A stretch of DNA of 64,000 nucleotides from Gossypium raimondii (lineage: Eukaryota > Streptophyta > Magnoliopsida > Malvales > Malvaceae): positions 51,293,924-51,357,923 of the forward strand of contig NC_068570.1 in the NCBI RefSeq assembly GCF_025698545.1, read 5' to 3'. The notes beneath the pieces are model-generated. The model did not search any database. It saw only the letters and a program-made list of their open reading frames with translations, and was not told the origin of the DNA. Below, one piece after another: positions 1 to 11,144 of this stretch (its first letter is position 1; the number at the start of each line of letters is the position of its first letter). The translations under genes and the position numbers were made by a program.

Positions 1-627
1 GTCAAAGCCCTAAGAATTAACAACAAATTCGGGCTAAAATTAAAACTTATCCTAGTCTTCCATCTTTACTTAACAACAACTTGCCTTGTTATCTTTCCAG
101 CATTTGTGAAATAAAAGCAATGAAATCAAATAGGAGAAATCAGAAATGCAGTGAAAAAGTAAAAAAAAAAAAAAGAAGGAAAAAAGGGTTGCAACTCTGC
201 AACCAAAGGGTTTTATTGGCTTAAAAGGAATGATGGCTTCAATAGATTGACCTAGGTCTCCTCTGTAATCAAAGGGAAAAAAAAGGAAACGTAGAGATGG
301 GAAGAAAAGAAAGTTACAGTTTCTTCATTATTTCGGCAAATGTGAGGGGAAAAATTAAAATTGGGGGAAAAATAATCTTATTCCATGCATTGAATGACAA
401 TTCAGCGATGAGCGAAGGGAATGGCTATTCAGCCAATTCCTGTAATAGACCCTGAATCAATTTAGGCTCGTAATACCATTACAGTTAACCAAACTAATAT
501 CAGGTGATGGGACCGCCGGGCTAGAATCTACTCATAAACCCCTAACCAAACATGTTATTAGTCTTTCACCATTGAAATAAGAAAAAAAAAATCTTGAGAA
601 ACCATTGTTAAGCCTCCAAGGTTTGGC
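1..627. other. Unassigned AT-rich intergenic sequence
   Basis: No coding region of note. There is an A-run near 160-175 and purine-rich stretches. The palindrome-like GAATGGCTATTC near 420-432 could be part of a small DNA transposon, but I cannot define ends. Confidence 0.4.
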
Positions 628-3199
628 TAGGACCTTTGCATGTAAGTTAATTTTATACCCATTTTTTATGAATTTTATATTTTTGAAATCATTGTATTTT
701 AATTTAGCTAGCCCATGGACTATTTTGAAATATTGTTAAAGTTTTTAAAGTTACTATTGATGTTCTTGAAGCTTTTTAGATTTTAATGGTTGAGTTTGAA
801 GCTTGGTGTTGAAATAAGACTATTTTGTAAAGTGGATTTGGATAGATTTAAGTTTAAGGACTAAATCGAAAGTATGTTAATTTTGGCATGAATTTCTTGT
901 AAAATTTCAGTACTTGAGGGTTTTATAAGGATGGTAATGAATTCGACATGATGGTTTAGGGCTTAATTGTGAAAAGTAAGCTTGTTTCGATTTTAAGGGA
1001 TAAATTGAACAAAATGTAAAATTTTAGGGAATTTGTGAAAATGTTAATAGGAAGTCATAGGCATTAAATTGAATGTTATAATGTAATTGAGGCTGATGAA
1101 TTGAAATAAAATTACTGTATAGATCAAGAACTGGTAGGTAATCGTGGAAAAGAGAAAATCGCATACTAGTCCCTGATACTCCTATCTTTATTGGTTGGCC
1201 TTGGTAAGTTCATAAAATATTGTCTTGTGTATTTTAGTAATGTTTTTTTTATTGAATTTTGTATTTTGGGGATATTAAATGTGAACTTAAATGCTACAAT
1301 TGATACAAGGTGAGAAAATGAATTGAGATGGAAATGTCTGTTATATGTAATGAGCTCGGATGAACATAGGATATGATACAATTGGCATGCCAATAGGTTA
1401 TATTGTGTGCTTTACGGGATTGATATGTGCTGAGATGATGACAGATGATATGATATTATACATTAAATGTATCAAAATCCATCATTTGTTGTGGATTACC
1501 GAGTTATATTTATAGTGATCTAGGGGAGGATGTAAAGCCTACGAGCTTGGCAATTGGTGCCCAGACGTGTTTCTAAAGGGATGTTAGCCTTTGGGCTAGG
1601 CCTAAGCGCCCAGGCATGTTCTCGGTTGGATTAACTCGACTGAGCATTCTAGCGTGTTTTTGGTGGATAGTCGCGTATCGATAGTTCATATCAGTTCATC
1701 GGGCTGAATCTTAATTGTTAAACAATTTAATGACTTGTATGGATATATGGTGATGAATCTTGATGAAAAAAATTGAAAATGTGTTTATATTTATAGATGT
1801 TGTATGATGATTTGATATTGAATTAACTCGTTTACTTGAAAGTTCATATGGCTTGAATATGAAGTACCCACCTCTTGATATGGTTGTGGTGACAGGGTTA
1901 AGTATAGTTAATTGTTTGTTATTTAAAATTTAAATAAAAGGTATGTTATATTGTTTTAACCTATGAACTTACTAAGCTCAATTGAAGCCCACTTTGCTTT
2001 GTTTTTCTTTTTTTTTTTGTAGTTGTTGTGTTGCGGAACCAGGTAATCAGATCACACTATCCAGCCATTTTTTAGTAGACTTTGAAAATGTTATATTTTG
2101 GTTTTGTGGCATGTAATAAGAGTAATTTGTATATGAACTTGTGTGGTTGTAATGTATATATGTTGGTGTTTGCACAAAATGAAGTGTGGTTAATGGTTAA
2201 ATGGTATGGTTGCTCATGGTTTGATGTGGTAATCTTGAATGTGAAATTGAGCTTAGTATATGATGAAATAAAATAGGTAATCGGTCGGTTGAAATATGGT
2301 ATGAAATGAATTGCTAAGTGAGATTTTGGTTGAACATAAGGCATAATGGTTTTACATTTGATCTGGATGTTATTTAGGTGTTATGTATAATGGTTATTTT
2401 GTTAGCAAATGCATCGGTGAATATACCTTGGTATGTGGTTGTTGGTTAGTGATAGAAGTTATGATATCTTTGATGATTCATATGGTAATTGCTTAGCTAT
2501 GCTTAATCTTGAATGATGTTTGTGATGATGTCTTATGGCATATTGGTTAGGCAATACTAGGATGTATTATATCATGTTTTGGATTGAGTTCATGAAGTGT
2601 TTTAGGTAAGAATTTAAAGAAATTGTAAGGTGCTATATGTGTATGTATGTATCCTTAAAATGGTATGTGATTTGAGCATAAAATGAACTTTAAAACTCAT
2701 GATTTTGACAATTTTGATAAAAGTATCGATGTTAGGGACTAAGGTATCGATACTGGACCAAATGAACAATTTTAAAATCGACAGAATTCTAATTTGGCGT
2801 CGGAATTTTTCAATAAGTATCGATAATTCTTTAAAAACATCGATACCTTTTAGAGGTATCGATAAAATGATTTGAACCAAATTTTCCAAATTTGACAGAA
2901 TTTCAAACTAGTATCGATATTTAATTTGGTATTGATATCAAACTCAAAAATACCGATACCTATTACAAAAATATCGATACCTTATCCAGTTTTTGAAAAT
3001 TTTATAATTTGGTCATTTTTCATGCTCAAATCTAACCCTTTGTATTTAAAACTCGATTTTAGTTCCGTTCTCATTTGTAATAATTATTGTGTGTATAAAT
3101 AGAATCATTCAATGTTTTAAATTTTACATGATTATTTCGTTTTATTTGTAGCATCTTATAGCTTAGGTCCAATGACCAGACCGAGTATAGGGTGTTATA
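628..3199 (+). mobile_element. Truncated Ty3/gypsy-type LTR, sense on plus
   Basis: The segment has the body plan of the other gypsy LTRs in this window: TTGCATGTAAGT and TAGCTAGCCCATG at about 636-717, the TTGGCATGCCAATAGG palindrome at 1382-1397, a mid-LTR degenerate repeat at about 1535-1690, the conserved TCACACTATCC at about 2052, and a palindrome cluster at 2720-2990. It ends GGGTGTTATAA near 3199, a decayed form of the usual GGTGTTACA end. No TGTAA start is found on the left, so the 5' end is missing. There is no coding capacity. The 5' boundary is inferred. Confidence 0.65.
2720..2990. repeat. Cluster of degenerate TATCGATA palindromes
   Basis: About nine copies of a TATCGATA-like octamer (TATCGATG, TATCGATA, CATCGATA, TACCGATA, TATTGATA) lie in about 270 bp, with short unrelated spacers. 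It sits roughly 210-480 bp before the 3' end of the LTR. Confidence 0.8.
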
Positions 3200-3551
3200 A
3201 GTGGGAACTTATTACAAATTATTTAATCCCTTGTTATATATGTCTAATTGACCCCAAGTTGAATTTATCCTCGATCTATTTATGGATTCATTCACTTGTG
3301 GCGTTCATGGTGTGACCTACTGTTAGCTCAATCGATTAACTAAAATAGCCAAGAAGGGGTGAATTGGCTATTAAAATTTTTTGTGGAAGCAAGGATAAGA
3401 AAATGAGACCTAGAACACAATGATTTTAGATTTGTTCAGCCCCGATTGCCTACTCTACTACCTTAGCTTTCCACCACTAAGGATTGTCCTAAATTCACTA
3501 ATTTGATGAACCTTTGAGGACAATGCTTAACCTTACAACTCCCATAGGATT
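3200..3551. mobile_element. Copia-like (SIRE-type) remnant, left part
   Basis: It contains AAGGGGTGAATTGGC near 3354, followed by a stretch ending in ACAACTCCCATAGGATT. This resembles the area around the polypurine tract of SIRE-like copia elements in dicots, recognised from memory. The sequence is cut at 3551 by a solo LTR and resumes at 9434. The first about 130 bp (3200-3330) cannot be assigned. Confidence 0.45.
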
Positions 3552-5201
3552 TGTACCAGCCTGTTTTTCAGTGGTGTCGGAAACAGTGATTTTGGGACCA
3601 AAAATTCGATGAGTAAGTTCATATAATTAGTATTTAAATTATACGAGTCAATAGTAATTTTTATATTGAATTTTGATTTGATGATTTTAAATAATTGAAT
3701 TAAAGGTTAGTTTAAGTGATTTAGTTCAAAAGTCAAGTGGTTATTGAAAACGAGCTATTAGGACCTCGTTTCTGTAATATAAAGTCGTAAATATTTTTAT
3801 TAAATATTTACAGAGTCATATTATACATGAATTGAAGTTGGGTCCGGTAATTTTGATGATTTTTTTGCTTAATTGAGGTAAAAGAGATTAAATTGTAAAA
3901 GAAGTAAAAGTTAATTGCTATAGATTTAAAATAGTAAAAGGATCAAAATGGAAATTGAACCATGGTAAAAGAGTCCAAGCGGTGGTGGCATGATAAAATC
4001 TACTAACTTTTGGGGCTATTTGCTCATTTAGTCCTAATTAGTTTAGGATTAAATTGAAAATAAGCTAGTTTAGTTAAAATTTAAAATAATTGAAGAACCA
4101 ATTGTGCAATTAAACCCTCATTAATTAGAAATTATACCATTTGAGTAGATAATGCACAGTTTGCAAGGCTAATTACATGAAATTTTATTGAAATTGTAAG
4201 GTTATAATAGTAATTTATGAAATTAGGTAAAATGAAAATAAAGCAAAAGCCAAAATTGGCTATCATATTTTTGTTTCTTCCTTAAAAATTTGAATCTACC
4301 ATTGTTGAGAGGAGAAACCTTCGACCAAGCTAGGTTTCGTCAATTGAGTAGGTAAATTTTGCCCCTTTTCAGTAATTTTTATGTTTTTGATCTCGTATTA
4401 GCTTAATCTAGCTAACTCGGGGATTAATTTGTAAAGCTATCAAATTTTTTGGATTATGCCATTGAATCTTGAAGTTTTATGGTAGAATATGAAGCTTGGT
4501 TTCTAGATAAGACTATTTTGTAAAGTAATTTTTGGTAATTTTAATGTTTAAGGACTAAATCATTAAAGTGATAAAATTACAGAAACTTGTTGTGTAATAA
4601 CAGAAATTATAGGCTGTAGAGAGGCCTTATATAGTTCAGATAAACTTTATTTTATTCGAAATTGGTTAAATTGCTTGTTTTGGGCTTAGGGACTAAATTG
4701 TATAAAAGTAAAATGTTGGGGGCAATTTTGTAAAAATGTAAAAAATAACTTAATTGCATAAAATGAATAAATGTTGCTGTTAGAAGTAGTGATTTGTATG
4801 GAATTATTATTTTATATCCTATACGAGTGGAAAATCGAGGATAAGAGGATATTACCAAATAGCCCCTGTACTTTGTCGTTGTTATAGTTTAGTCCGCTAA
4901 GTTCGTACGGTTTAATTTTAGTACATATTTAAATCTATTATAGGAACTTAATTGCATAATATTGGATTATATTGATGTGTGTAATTGGAAATGGAAATAA
5001 TGAATTGAAATGACATTGATCACTAATTTAGATATTATGAGTCGTTACTGTAAATCAATCCTGTAAGTTCAAGCATTTATAAATGCTTCTAATAATCCTT
5101 ATACTCTTTCTTAGTATACTATTATTGAATGTTATATTATATACTGAATGAGATTAGCAAGCGTTACCCACTGATATATTGATTGGTGCTCAGACGAACG
5201 A

Positions 5202-5320
5202 TACCTACTGAATCTACTGAAACGTATGCGCTTTCGAGCCATACCTACTGAATTTACTGAAACGTATGCGCTCTCAAGCCATACCTACTAAATCTATTCA
5301 AAATAATGCTCTATTGAATA
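5202..5320 (+). repeat. 40-bp minisatellite in the LTR
   Basis: About three units of 40 bp, of the form ACCTACTGAATCTACTGAAA followed by CGTATGCGCT, with decay in the last unit. Further CTGATATACTGA repeats continue to about 5470. Confidence 0.75.
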
Positions 5321-6576
5321 AAAGAATCTACTGATATACTGAATAAATCTCCTGTAACGTTATCCACTGATATACTGAAGAAGCTCAATCGAGCGAAATC
5401 TAGTGATATACTAAGTAAAGCTCAAAGGAGCATTATCCACTGAATATATTGAACTACTATACTGATAGCTAATTTATGATAAATGTTGTGTTTTATGGAA
5501 TTTTAACATTTAATTTTAATTGATTACTATGTTTAATTGGAAAGGTTTATCAATATATACAAATGAACTTACTAAGCTTTATTCAAGCTTACCTGTATTT
5601 GTCTTATTTTGTAGATTACGTTTTGAAGGCTTAGAAGTTCAGATTAACACAAGAAATCACACTATCCGGGAGATCTTTGGTAGACTTTGTTTTAGTTTGG
5701 TATATAGGGTGTAACACCCCAAACCCGGCCTAAAAGTTATGGCCGAATTTGGCGGTGTCACATTGAGTTGTTTAGCGTAAAACTTGTTGTTGTTGAAATC
5801 TTTAAAATCAATTAATCATTTTGTTATTAAGCGGTGACTCCAAAACGAGTTGTTCATTTCCAAGCGTGCACCATTAAAAACTAATCACGGTTAAAACGTT
5901 ATAAATTTTCCAAAATCTCATTTATTGCGAAAATGTGGTGTCTTTGAAAACGGTTACCTTTTGAAAACCCGTCTTATTCTACAACTATCAGTTTATATCA
6001 AACTAAATAAATAAAAACCCCAATTTGAAGTTTTAAACTTTAAAGAGGCCTTTTTACATGAAAATATCCGAATTTAGTTACTTATAAATCAAAAGCTAAA
6101 AACAAAAGTTGATGCGGTTGTGTGGCCACCTCCGAGTCCCTCGCAGCACCAAATCAACTATGGCTGAGGATTACCTACACAGTTAAGAGGAGAGGGTGAG
6201 TTTACAAAACTCAGTGTGTAATCCCTTATCAAACAGTTGGCATACAAAATATAATCAGTCTAGGCCAGAGCCCTTTAACAGTAACAGTACAGTGTGGGCC
6301 TTAGCCCAATACAAAAACAGTGTGGGCCTAAGTCTGATTCAGTATCAGTATGGTGCAAGTATGCAAACCCATCCCAATCTAGCCAACACACCTGTACCAA
6401 CCCAATACACCATGTGGGGACAGAGTCGACCCACTCAACCCTTACACCAATATCGCAGCATAGCTACCAGTAGTAATAATGCCGCAGCGCTGCCAGTAGT
6501 CAGAATGGCTAAGATCCGTAAATAGGATAGTTATAAGCTATAAATAGAATGGCTACAAGCCAGTAGTACAATAATG

Positions 6577-6832
6577 TGATTGGCACAAAGCCATCAGTAG
6601 CAGTGATATGATCGACACACAGCCATGAGTAACGGTAACATGATCCGCACAAAGCCATCAGTAGCTGTGATATGATCGGCACACATCCATCAGTAACAGT
6701 GAAATGATCGGCACACAGCCATCGGTAACGGTAATATGATCGGCACAAAGCCATCAGTAACAGTACTATGATCGACACAAAGCCATCAGTAACGATACTA
6801 TGATTGGCACAAAGCCATTAGTAGCATCGCGA
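6577..6832. repeat. 32-bp tandem repeat, 8 copies
   Basis: Eight units of 32 bp of the form TGATCGGCACAAAGCCATCA plus GTAACAGTGATA, with about 5-20% divergence between units. More degenerate relatives continue to about 6950 (GTGGCCAAGCCACCAGTAA). Confidence 0.9.
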
Positions 6833-7097
6833 CAAAGTCGCGACAACGATATTAAACAAAAGCGCGACAGCGATATTGCAGCAAAGCTGCCAGTAATAGT
6901 ATATGTGGCCAAGCCACCAGTAACAGTGATTGTGGCAGAGCCACCAGTACAATACTTCCTCCATAATAGTATCCCAACCCCATGCAGTATGTCGTGTATG
7001 TAGAATGCGCTGCTTAGAATTAGTCATTCAAATCACAAACAAATCAGTCATACCAAACACAGACAAATCAATCATTTGACCTTGAGGGGAAAAAATA

Positions 7098-7530
7098 GTC
7101 ATTTACCCACCAGGGCATTACGGTTATTTTACCTTACAGGGGTATTACGATCATTTGACCCTACAGGGGCATTACGGTCATTTTATCCTACAGGGGCATT
7201 ATGGTCATTTTATCCTATAGGGGCATTACAGTCATTTTACCCTACAGAGGCATTACGGTCATTTTACCCTATAGAGGCATTACAACCATTTTACCCTACA
7301 GGGATATTACGGTCATTTTACCCTACAGGGGTATTATGGTTATTTTACCCTACAAGGGTATTATAGTCATTTTATCCTACAGGGGTATTTTGGTATTCTA
7401 CCCTACGGGGGTATTTCGGTTATTTTACCATATGGGAGCATTTCAGTTTTTTTACCCATCGAGGGTATTTCGATTATTTTACCCTATGGGGGCATTTCAG
7501 TCATTTTATCCTACCGGGGCATTACGGTCC
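7098..7530. repeat. 27-bp tandem repeat, about 16 copies
   Basis: Units read CATTTTACCCTACAGGGGCA plus TTACGGT, 27 bp each, with scattered substitutions and 1-bp length changes after about 7400. Because 27 is a multiple of three, two frames stay open and give spurious periodic proteins. No gene is implied. Confidence 0.92.
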
Positions 7531-8929
7531 AGATATTGACCTATCGAAAGGTTCGCAGTTGCCTTGAGCGACTCAGGTAACCTAATTGGTCACAACAGTG
7601 TAAATTGACCCAAGGCCCATTACTCGGCCCAAGTGGGCCGACACGCTTGTGTAGCCTGTTCAGCCCAGAATTCACCATGGTTATGAGATCTACATAGTCC
7701 AATCTAGTATTTGCCACAAATAGTGGGTTTCATCTGTGTGGGGCCCACAAGCCCATTGAGCCCACACGGCCCAACGTGGCCCATTACGGCCTAAGCCCAT
7801 TAAAATGCTCATGGAGGCCTCCACAGTTTATCGCCCAAGATTCAGAACAAGGAACAAATGAGATGTGATATATAGTAGCTCTCCACAACAACAACCTCCC
7901 CAAATCCCAATATTCTCTCCTCAAATCTCTCCAAATATCCCTCATTGATATCCTCCATAACAACCTCCAAGACCCATTCAAACTCTCACCCAATAGAGTT
8001 CGAAACCACCTCAAACTCCTGCCGCCTCATGCTAGCAAAATAAATATCCTTTTTGCTTGCAATGAGATTCAAACCCAAGCTCTAACATTAGCCAATTCAC
8101 TCCACTTGCCTCTTTGCCACAAGCTCTTTTTGTGTCACATTTTGTCTTCAATTAATTAAAAGGTCAAAAGGCCAAAGTCCAGGTTCCTTTAAAAGAATAA
8201 CCAAAATAAATTCCAAGAGCCAAGACTTGAACCCAGCCTCCCTTGTAACCTTTAATGAGGCCACAACCACTAGGCCACATGCTTCCTTGTGACTTTTTTT
8301 AACACAATAATTTAAAAGGCTTACATCCAAGCATCCAGGGTTTTATGCACTTAAAACCAAAATTTTTGCTAAAGCCTAGGTTTGAACCCAAGACTTTTCC
8401 AACTCCTCTCAGGACCTTTAACCACTAAAGCAGACATACTTTTGCACACAGTTTCCAAATTGTTCCCTTGCTCAAGGCCCAATACTTCTAGGCCCGAATT
8501 CTAGGGCGTTACATATGGCATGTACTAGGACCTCTTTGTATGTATGATGTTGAATCCTAGTTTGAGCAAGTTTACTTAAGTTTGTGGTATGTGTTGTGAC
8601 AAATGAAATTATGCATGTTTCATCTAAGTTTAAGTGTTAAGCTTGATGGTGGAAAACATTAAAAATATGTGAGATTATGGTTTGAAATGAATTGATGTTT
8701 TGATGTGTAACTATATCTTGTATATGAAACCTTGAAGATGAAATGTTATGAAATGATTTGAGGTGTCAATGAGGGCACACTGGTTTGATAAATAGGTTGA
8801 ATCCATCGACATGTTTTGAATGTGTTTGAAGATGGTTTTTAGCCTATGAAAGTGTGTATTTGAATGTGTTTAAACTCTTAAGCAAATAGGTGAAAATTTA
8901 GCTTGGAATTGGTCATTTTTGGTCTCACA

Positions 8930-9220
8930 CGGCTTGGGACACGGGCTGTCACATGGCCGTGTGCCCAGAACGTATTTAAAAAAAGTATAGGTGTAGTTCT
9001 CACATGGGCAGACACACGGCCTGAGACATGACCGTGTGAGGGTATTTCGAATGTTACATGGGCTGGCACAAGGCCTACGACACGATCGTGTGATCCAAAT
9101 TAGAGAGTTACATGGTTCATGCACACGGGCATATGAGGTCACACACGGGCGTATAGGTTAACCACACGATCATGTTTGGAGCGACACGGGTTGGACTCTG
9201 TCACACGACCTAGACACATA
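8930..9220. repeat. CACACGG/CCGTGTG palindrome cluster
   Basis: Repeated short runs such as CACACGG, CCGTGTG, ACACGGGC and CACACGATCGTGTG alternate in both orientations over about 290 bp, giving many potential short hairpins. The cluster lies about 210-500 bp before the 3' end of the outer LTR. Confidence 0.8.
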
Positions 9221-9433
9221 ACTATGTGACCTCTGACTTGAAAATTTTCAAAATTTTCCTAAAATTTTTAATTTGTTCTGATTTGGTCCCTGAATGTTTG
9301 TAACTTATTTTTAGAGCTTCGAAAGCTCGATTTAATACTTGAAATAGAATGATCTCTTTCATTGACTGTTCCAACTTGACTGCTAACATCCGGTATCCTA
9401 TTCCAAAAACAAAAACGGGGTATGGATGTTACA

Positions 9434-9969
9434 AGATTTCTACCCAAACCTTAAGACACAAACCATTTCAAAAAAGCAAACAAATAAGCAAATAAAGAAA
9501 CAATCCTTACAAGATTAGACTGTTTGCAAATGAAGTACACACTCAATAAAAACACTTGATCTAAGAAAATACAATGAATGCTCGCAAGAAAAATTTAAGC
9601 ACAAATGGTTGGTTATAGATTTCTTGATGTTTTTTGATAGCTCTTAAACCCCTGTAATCTCTCTTGTTTTTGTAGAAGCTTTGGAAGCTAGTATTTATAG
9701 ACTTTCATTGATTTCCAACTATTTGGGTTGTTGGAAAAATGAATTGATTCTTTAAAGGTGTAAAAACTAAAGCATTAATGACTCCTGCAACAAAAGGTAT
9801 CGATACTTTAGGCATTTAATGCCCAAATTTAGTGATCGTTAAGCGCCTATAGTATCGATACGATAGGGAATGTATCGATACTTGATGTGAAATATCGACA
9901 CCTTGGGGAGGGTATCGATAATTAGGAAATTTTTCTTTAATTTTCAAAACATCGAACCTCAAAATGGTA
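9434..9969 (-). mobile_element. Copia-like remnant, right part
   Basis: This continues the sequence broken at 3551 (ATTTCTACCCAAACC). On the minus strand a TATA-like CTATAAATAC lies near 9690-9702, as expected in an LTR promoter. A second TATCGATA cluster occurs at 9797-9915. The outer boundary to the next LTR, near 9970, is a guess. Confidence 0.4.
9797..9915. repeat. TATCGATA palindrome cluster (second)
   Basis: Five copies of TATCGATA or one-base variants (GGTATCGATAC, AGTATCGATAC, TGTATCGATAC, ATATCGACAC, GGTATCGATAA) in about 120 bp. Confidence 0.8.
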
Positions 9970-10180
9970 ATGATACAAAGCATTTCAAACCATAGACATG
10001 ATATATAACATTTCTCGGGTCTTATACAAACTTATGTATGCTCTAAAGTTAGTCTTAGATTGAGCAAGGACTAATTTGTAAAAGTTTCAAAACTTTAGGT
10101 CAACGTCGTGACATGAGAGAGTTCCTCGTTGCAATTTGTCACGACGTGACATACTGACTTGGCCTCATTGTGATGATAGG
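9970..10180 (-). mobile_element. Old gypsy LTR, left piece
   Basis: This piece ends in ATAGG at the chromovirus insertion site and continues at 24394. It carries CGTCGTGAC and CACGACGTGAC motifs, which resume just beyond the insertion (CTCGTCGCGATGAC). The LTR 3' end on this side was not located. Confidence 0.45.
10176..10180. repeat. Target-site duplication ATAGG (left)
   Basis: ATAGG immediately precedes the LTR start TGTAACACC and is repeated exactly at 24394-24398, after the other LTR end TTACA. It proves a single insertion of 10181-24393. Confidence 0.93.
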
Positions 10181-11144
10181 TGTAACACCCCTGACTTGTA
10201 TTTGACGCCAGAACAGGCTTACGGAACACTACCGGACTTATAACCCAATCAAGCAAACATTTCATGTACATTTCTCATTCAAATAAAAAAACCATTCTAT
10301 TTCATTCATATAGTCCCTAATATGAGCCCTCGAGGCCTCAAATAGACATTAAAAATAGTTCGGGACTAAATCCAGCACTCAAGAAATTTTTCGAAAAGCA
10401 TGTAAAATTTTCAAATGTACAGGGGATACATGCCAGTTAGGGGTGTTCATTCGGTTAACTGACTGGTTAACCGACCCGAAATTGTTATAACTGAATTAAC
10501 CGACCTTCCAAAATTTTTAACAGTTAACCGAACCGATTTTTTTTAAAAAAATTAACTGAACCAAAATTTTTTCGGTTAATTAGGTCAGTTAACCGAATTA
10601 ACTGAAAATTATGTGTTTTTTATTTTTGGTTAAAAATTACTCGAATTACCCGAAAATTACCCGAATTACCTGAATTACCCGAATTACCCGAATTGTATCA
10701 CTACATAATTAAAAACATTACATAAGTCTTTGAATCACTACATAATTAAAAACATTACATAAGTCTTGAAATTAACACATAATTGAAATGTAAGTCTTTA
10801 ATATTCTCCATTTATATCCATTTCATCTCTCCAAAAGATCTCCATTTGCATTAAACCTACAAAAAACATATGCAAAAATTTAGCATATAATAGAAATATA
10901 CTGGATTTAAAAAAATCAAATAGTATAAACAAACGAATAGATTATAAATTAACAAGAATAAGATAGTAAGCATACCCTTCAACTTACAAAAGCTCATGAA
11001 TCTAGGGTAGGCTCTACTGCATTCCAATAAATGTCTAAACATTGAATCAATTAAATAAGTAGGAGTGATATGGTAAAAAAATTGAAACTATTAAAATAAA
11101 ACAATAAATATACCATTTTCAATCTTGTCAAGCTCTTGGATTTT

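Larger units (their letters stand above)
5710..8513 (-). mobile_element. Solo gypsy LTR nested in the outer LTR
   Basis: Plus-strand ends are TGTAACACCCC (5710) and GGGCGTTACA (8513). Flanks TAGGG (5705-5709) and TATGG (8514-8518) match at four of five bases. Joining the two flanks restores the GGTATATGGCATG context expected in the outer LTR. By comparison with the chromovirus at 10181-24393, the TGTAACACC end is the 3' end, so the sense strand is minus. It holds two large minisatellites (6577-6832 and 7098-7530), and no genes. Confidence 0.8.
3552..9433 (+). mobile_element. Solo gypsy LTR (outer), split by a second solo LTR
   Basis: It starts TGTACCAGCC at 3552 and ends GGATGTTACA at 9433, the usual TG...CA form of these LTRs. 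The flanks are GGATT (3547-3551) and AGATT (9434-9438), four of five bases equal, consistent with a target duplication that has mutated once. The insert 5710-8513 must be removed to read the LTR, leaving about 3.07 kb. There are no internal genes, so this is a solo LTR formed by LTR-LTR recombination. It contains the conserved CTAGCTAAC block near 4410, a minisatellite at 5202-5320, TCACACTATCC near 5657, and a CACACGG cluster at 8930-9220. Confidence 0.8.

Noticed and set aside
6577-6832. Regular 32-bp repeats resembling a CRISPR array
   Set aside because: Units are contiguous with no unique spacers, and lie in a plant LTR; it is a minisatellite.
7076-7539. Periodic open frames (FYPTGALRS-type repeats) that look like a repetitive protein gene
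   Set aside because: They arise from a 27-bp minisatellite inside a solo LTR; two frames are open at once because the period is a multiple of three.
8870-9142. Cys-rich 90-residue minus-strand frame
   Set aside because: The Cys/Pro/Arg pattern comes from the repeated CACACGG words; noncoding LTR sequence.
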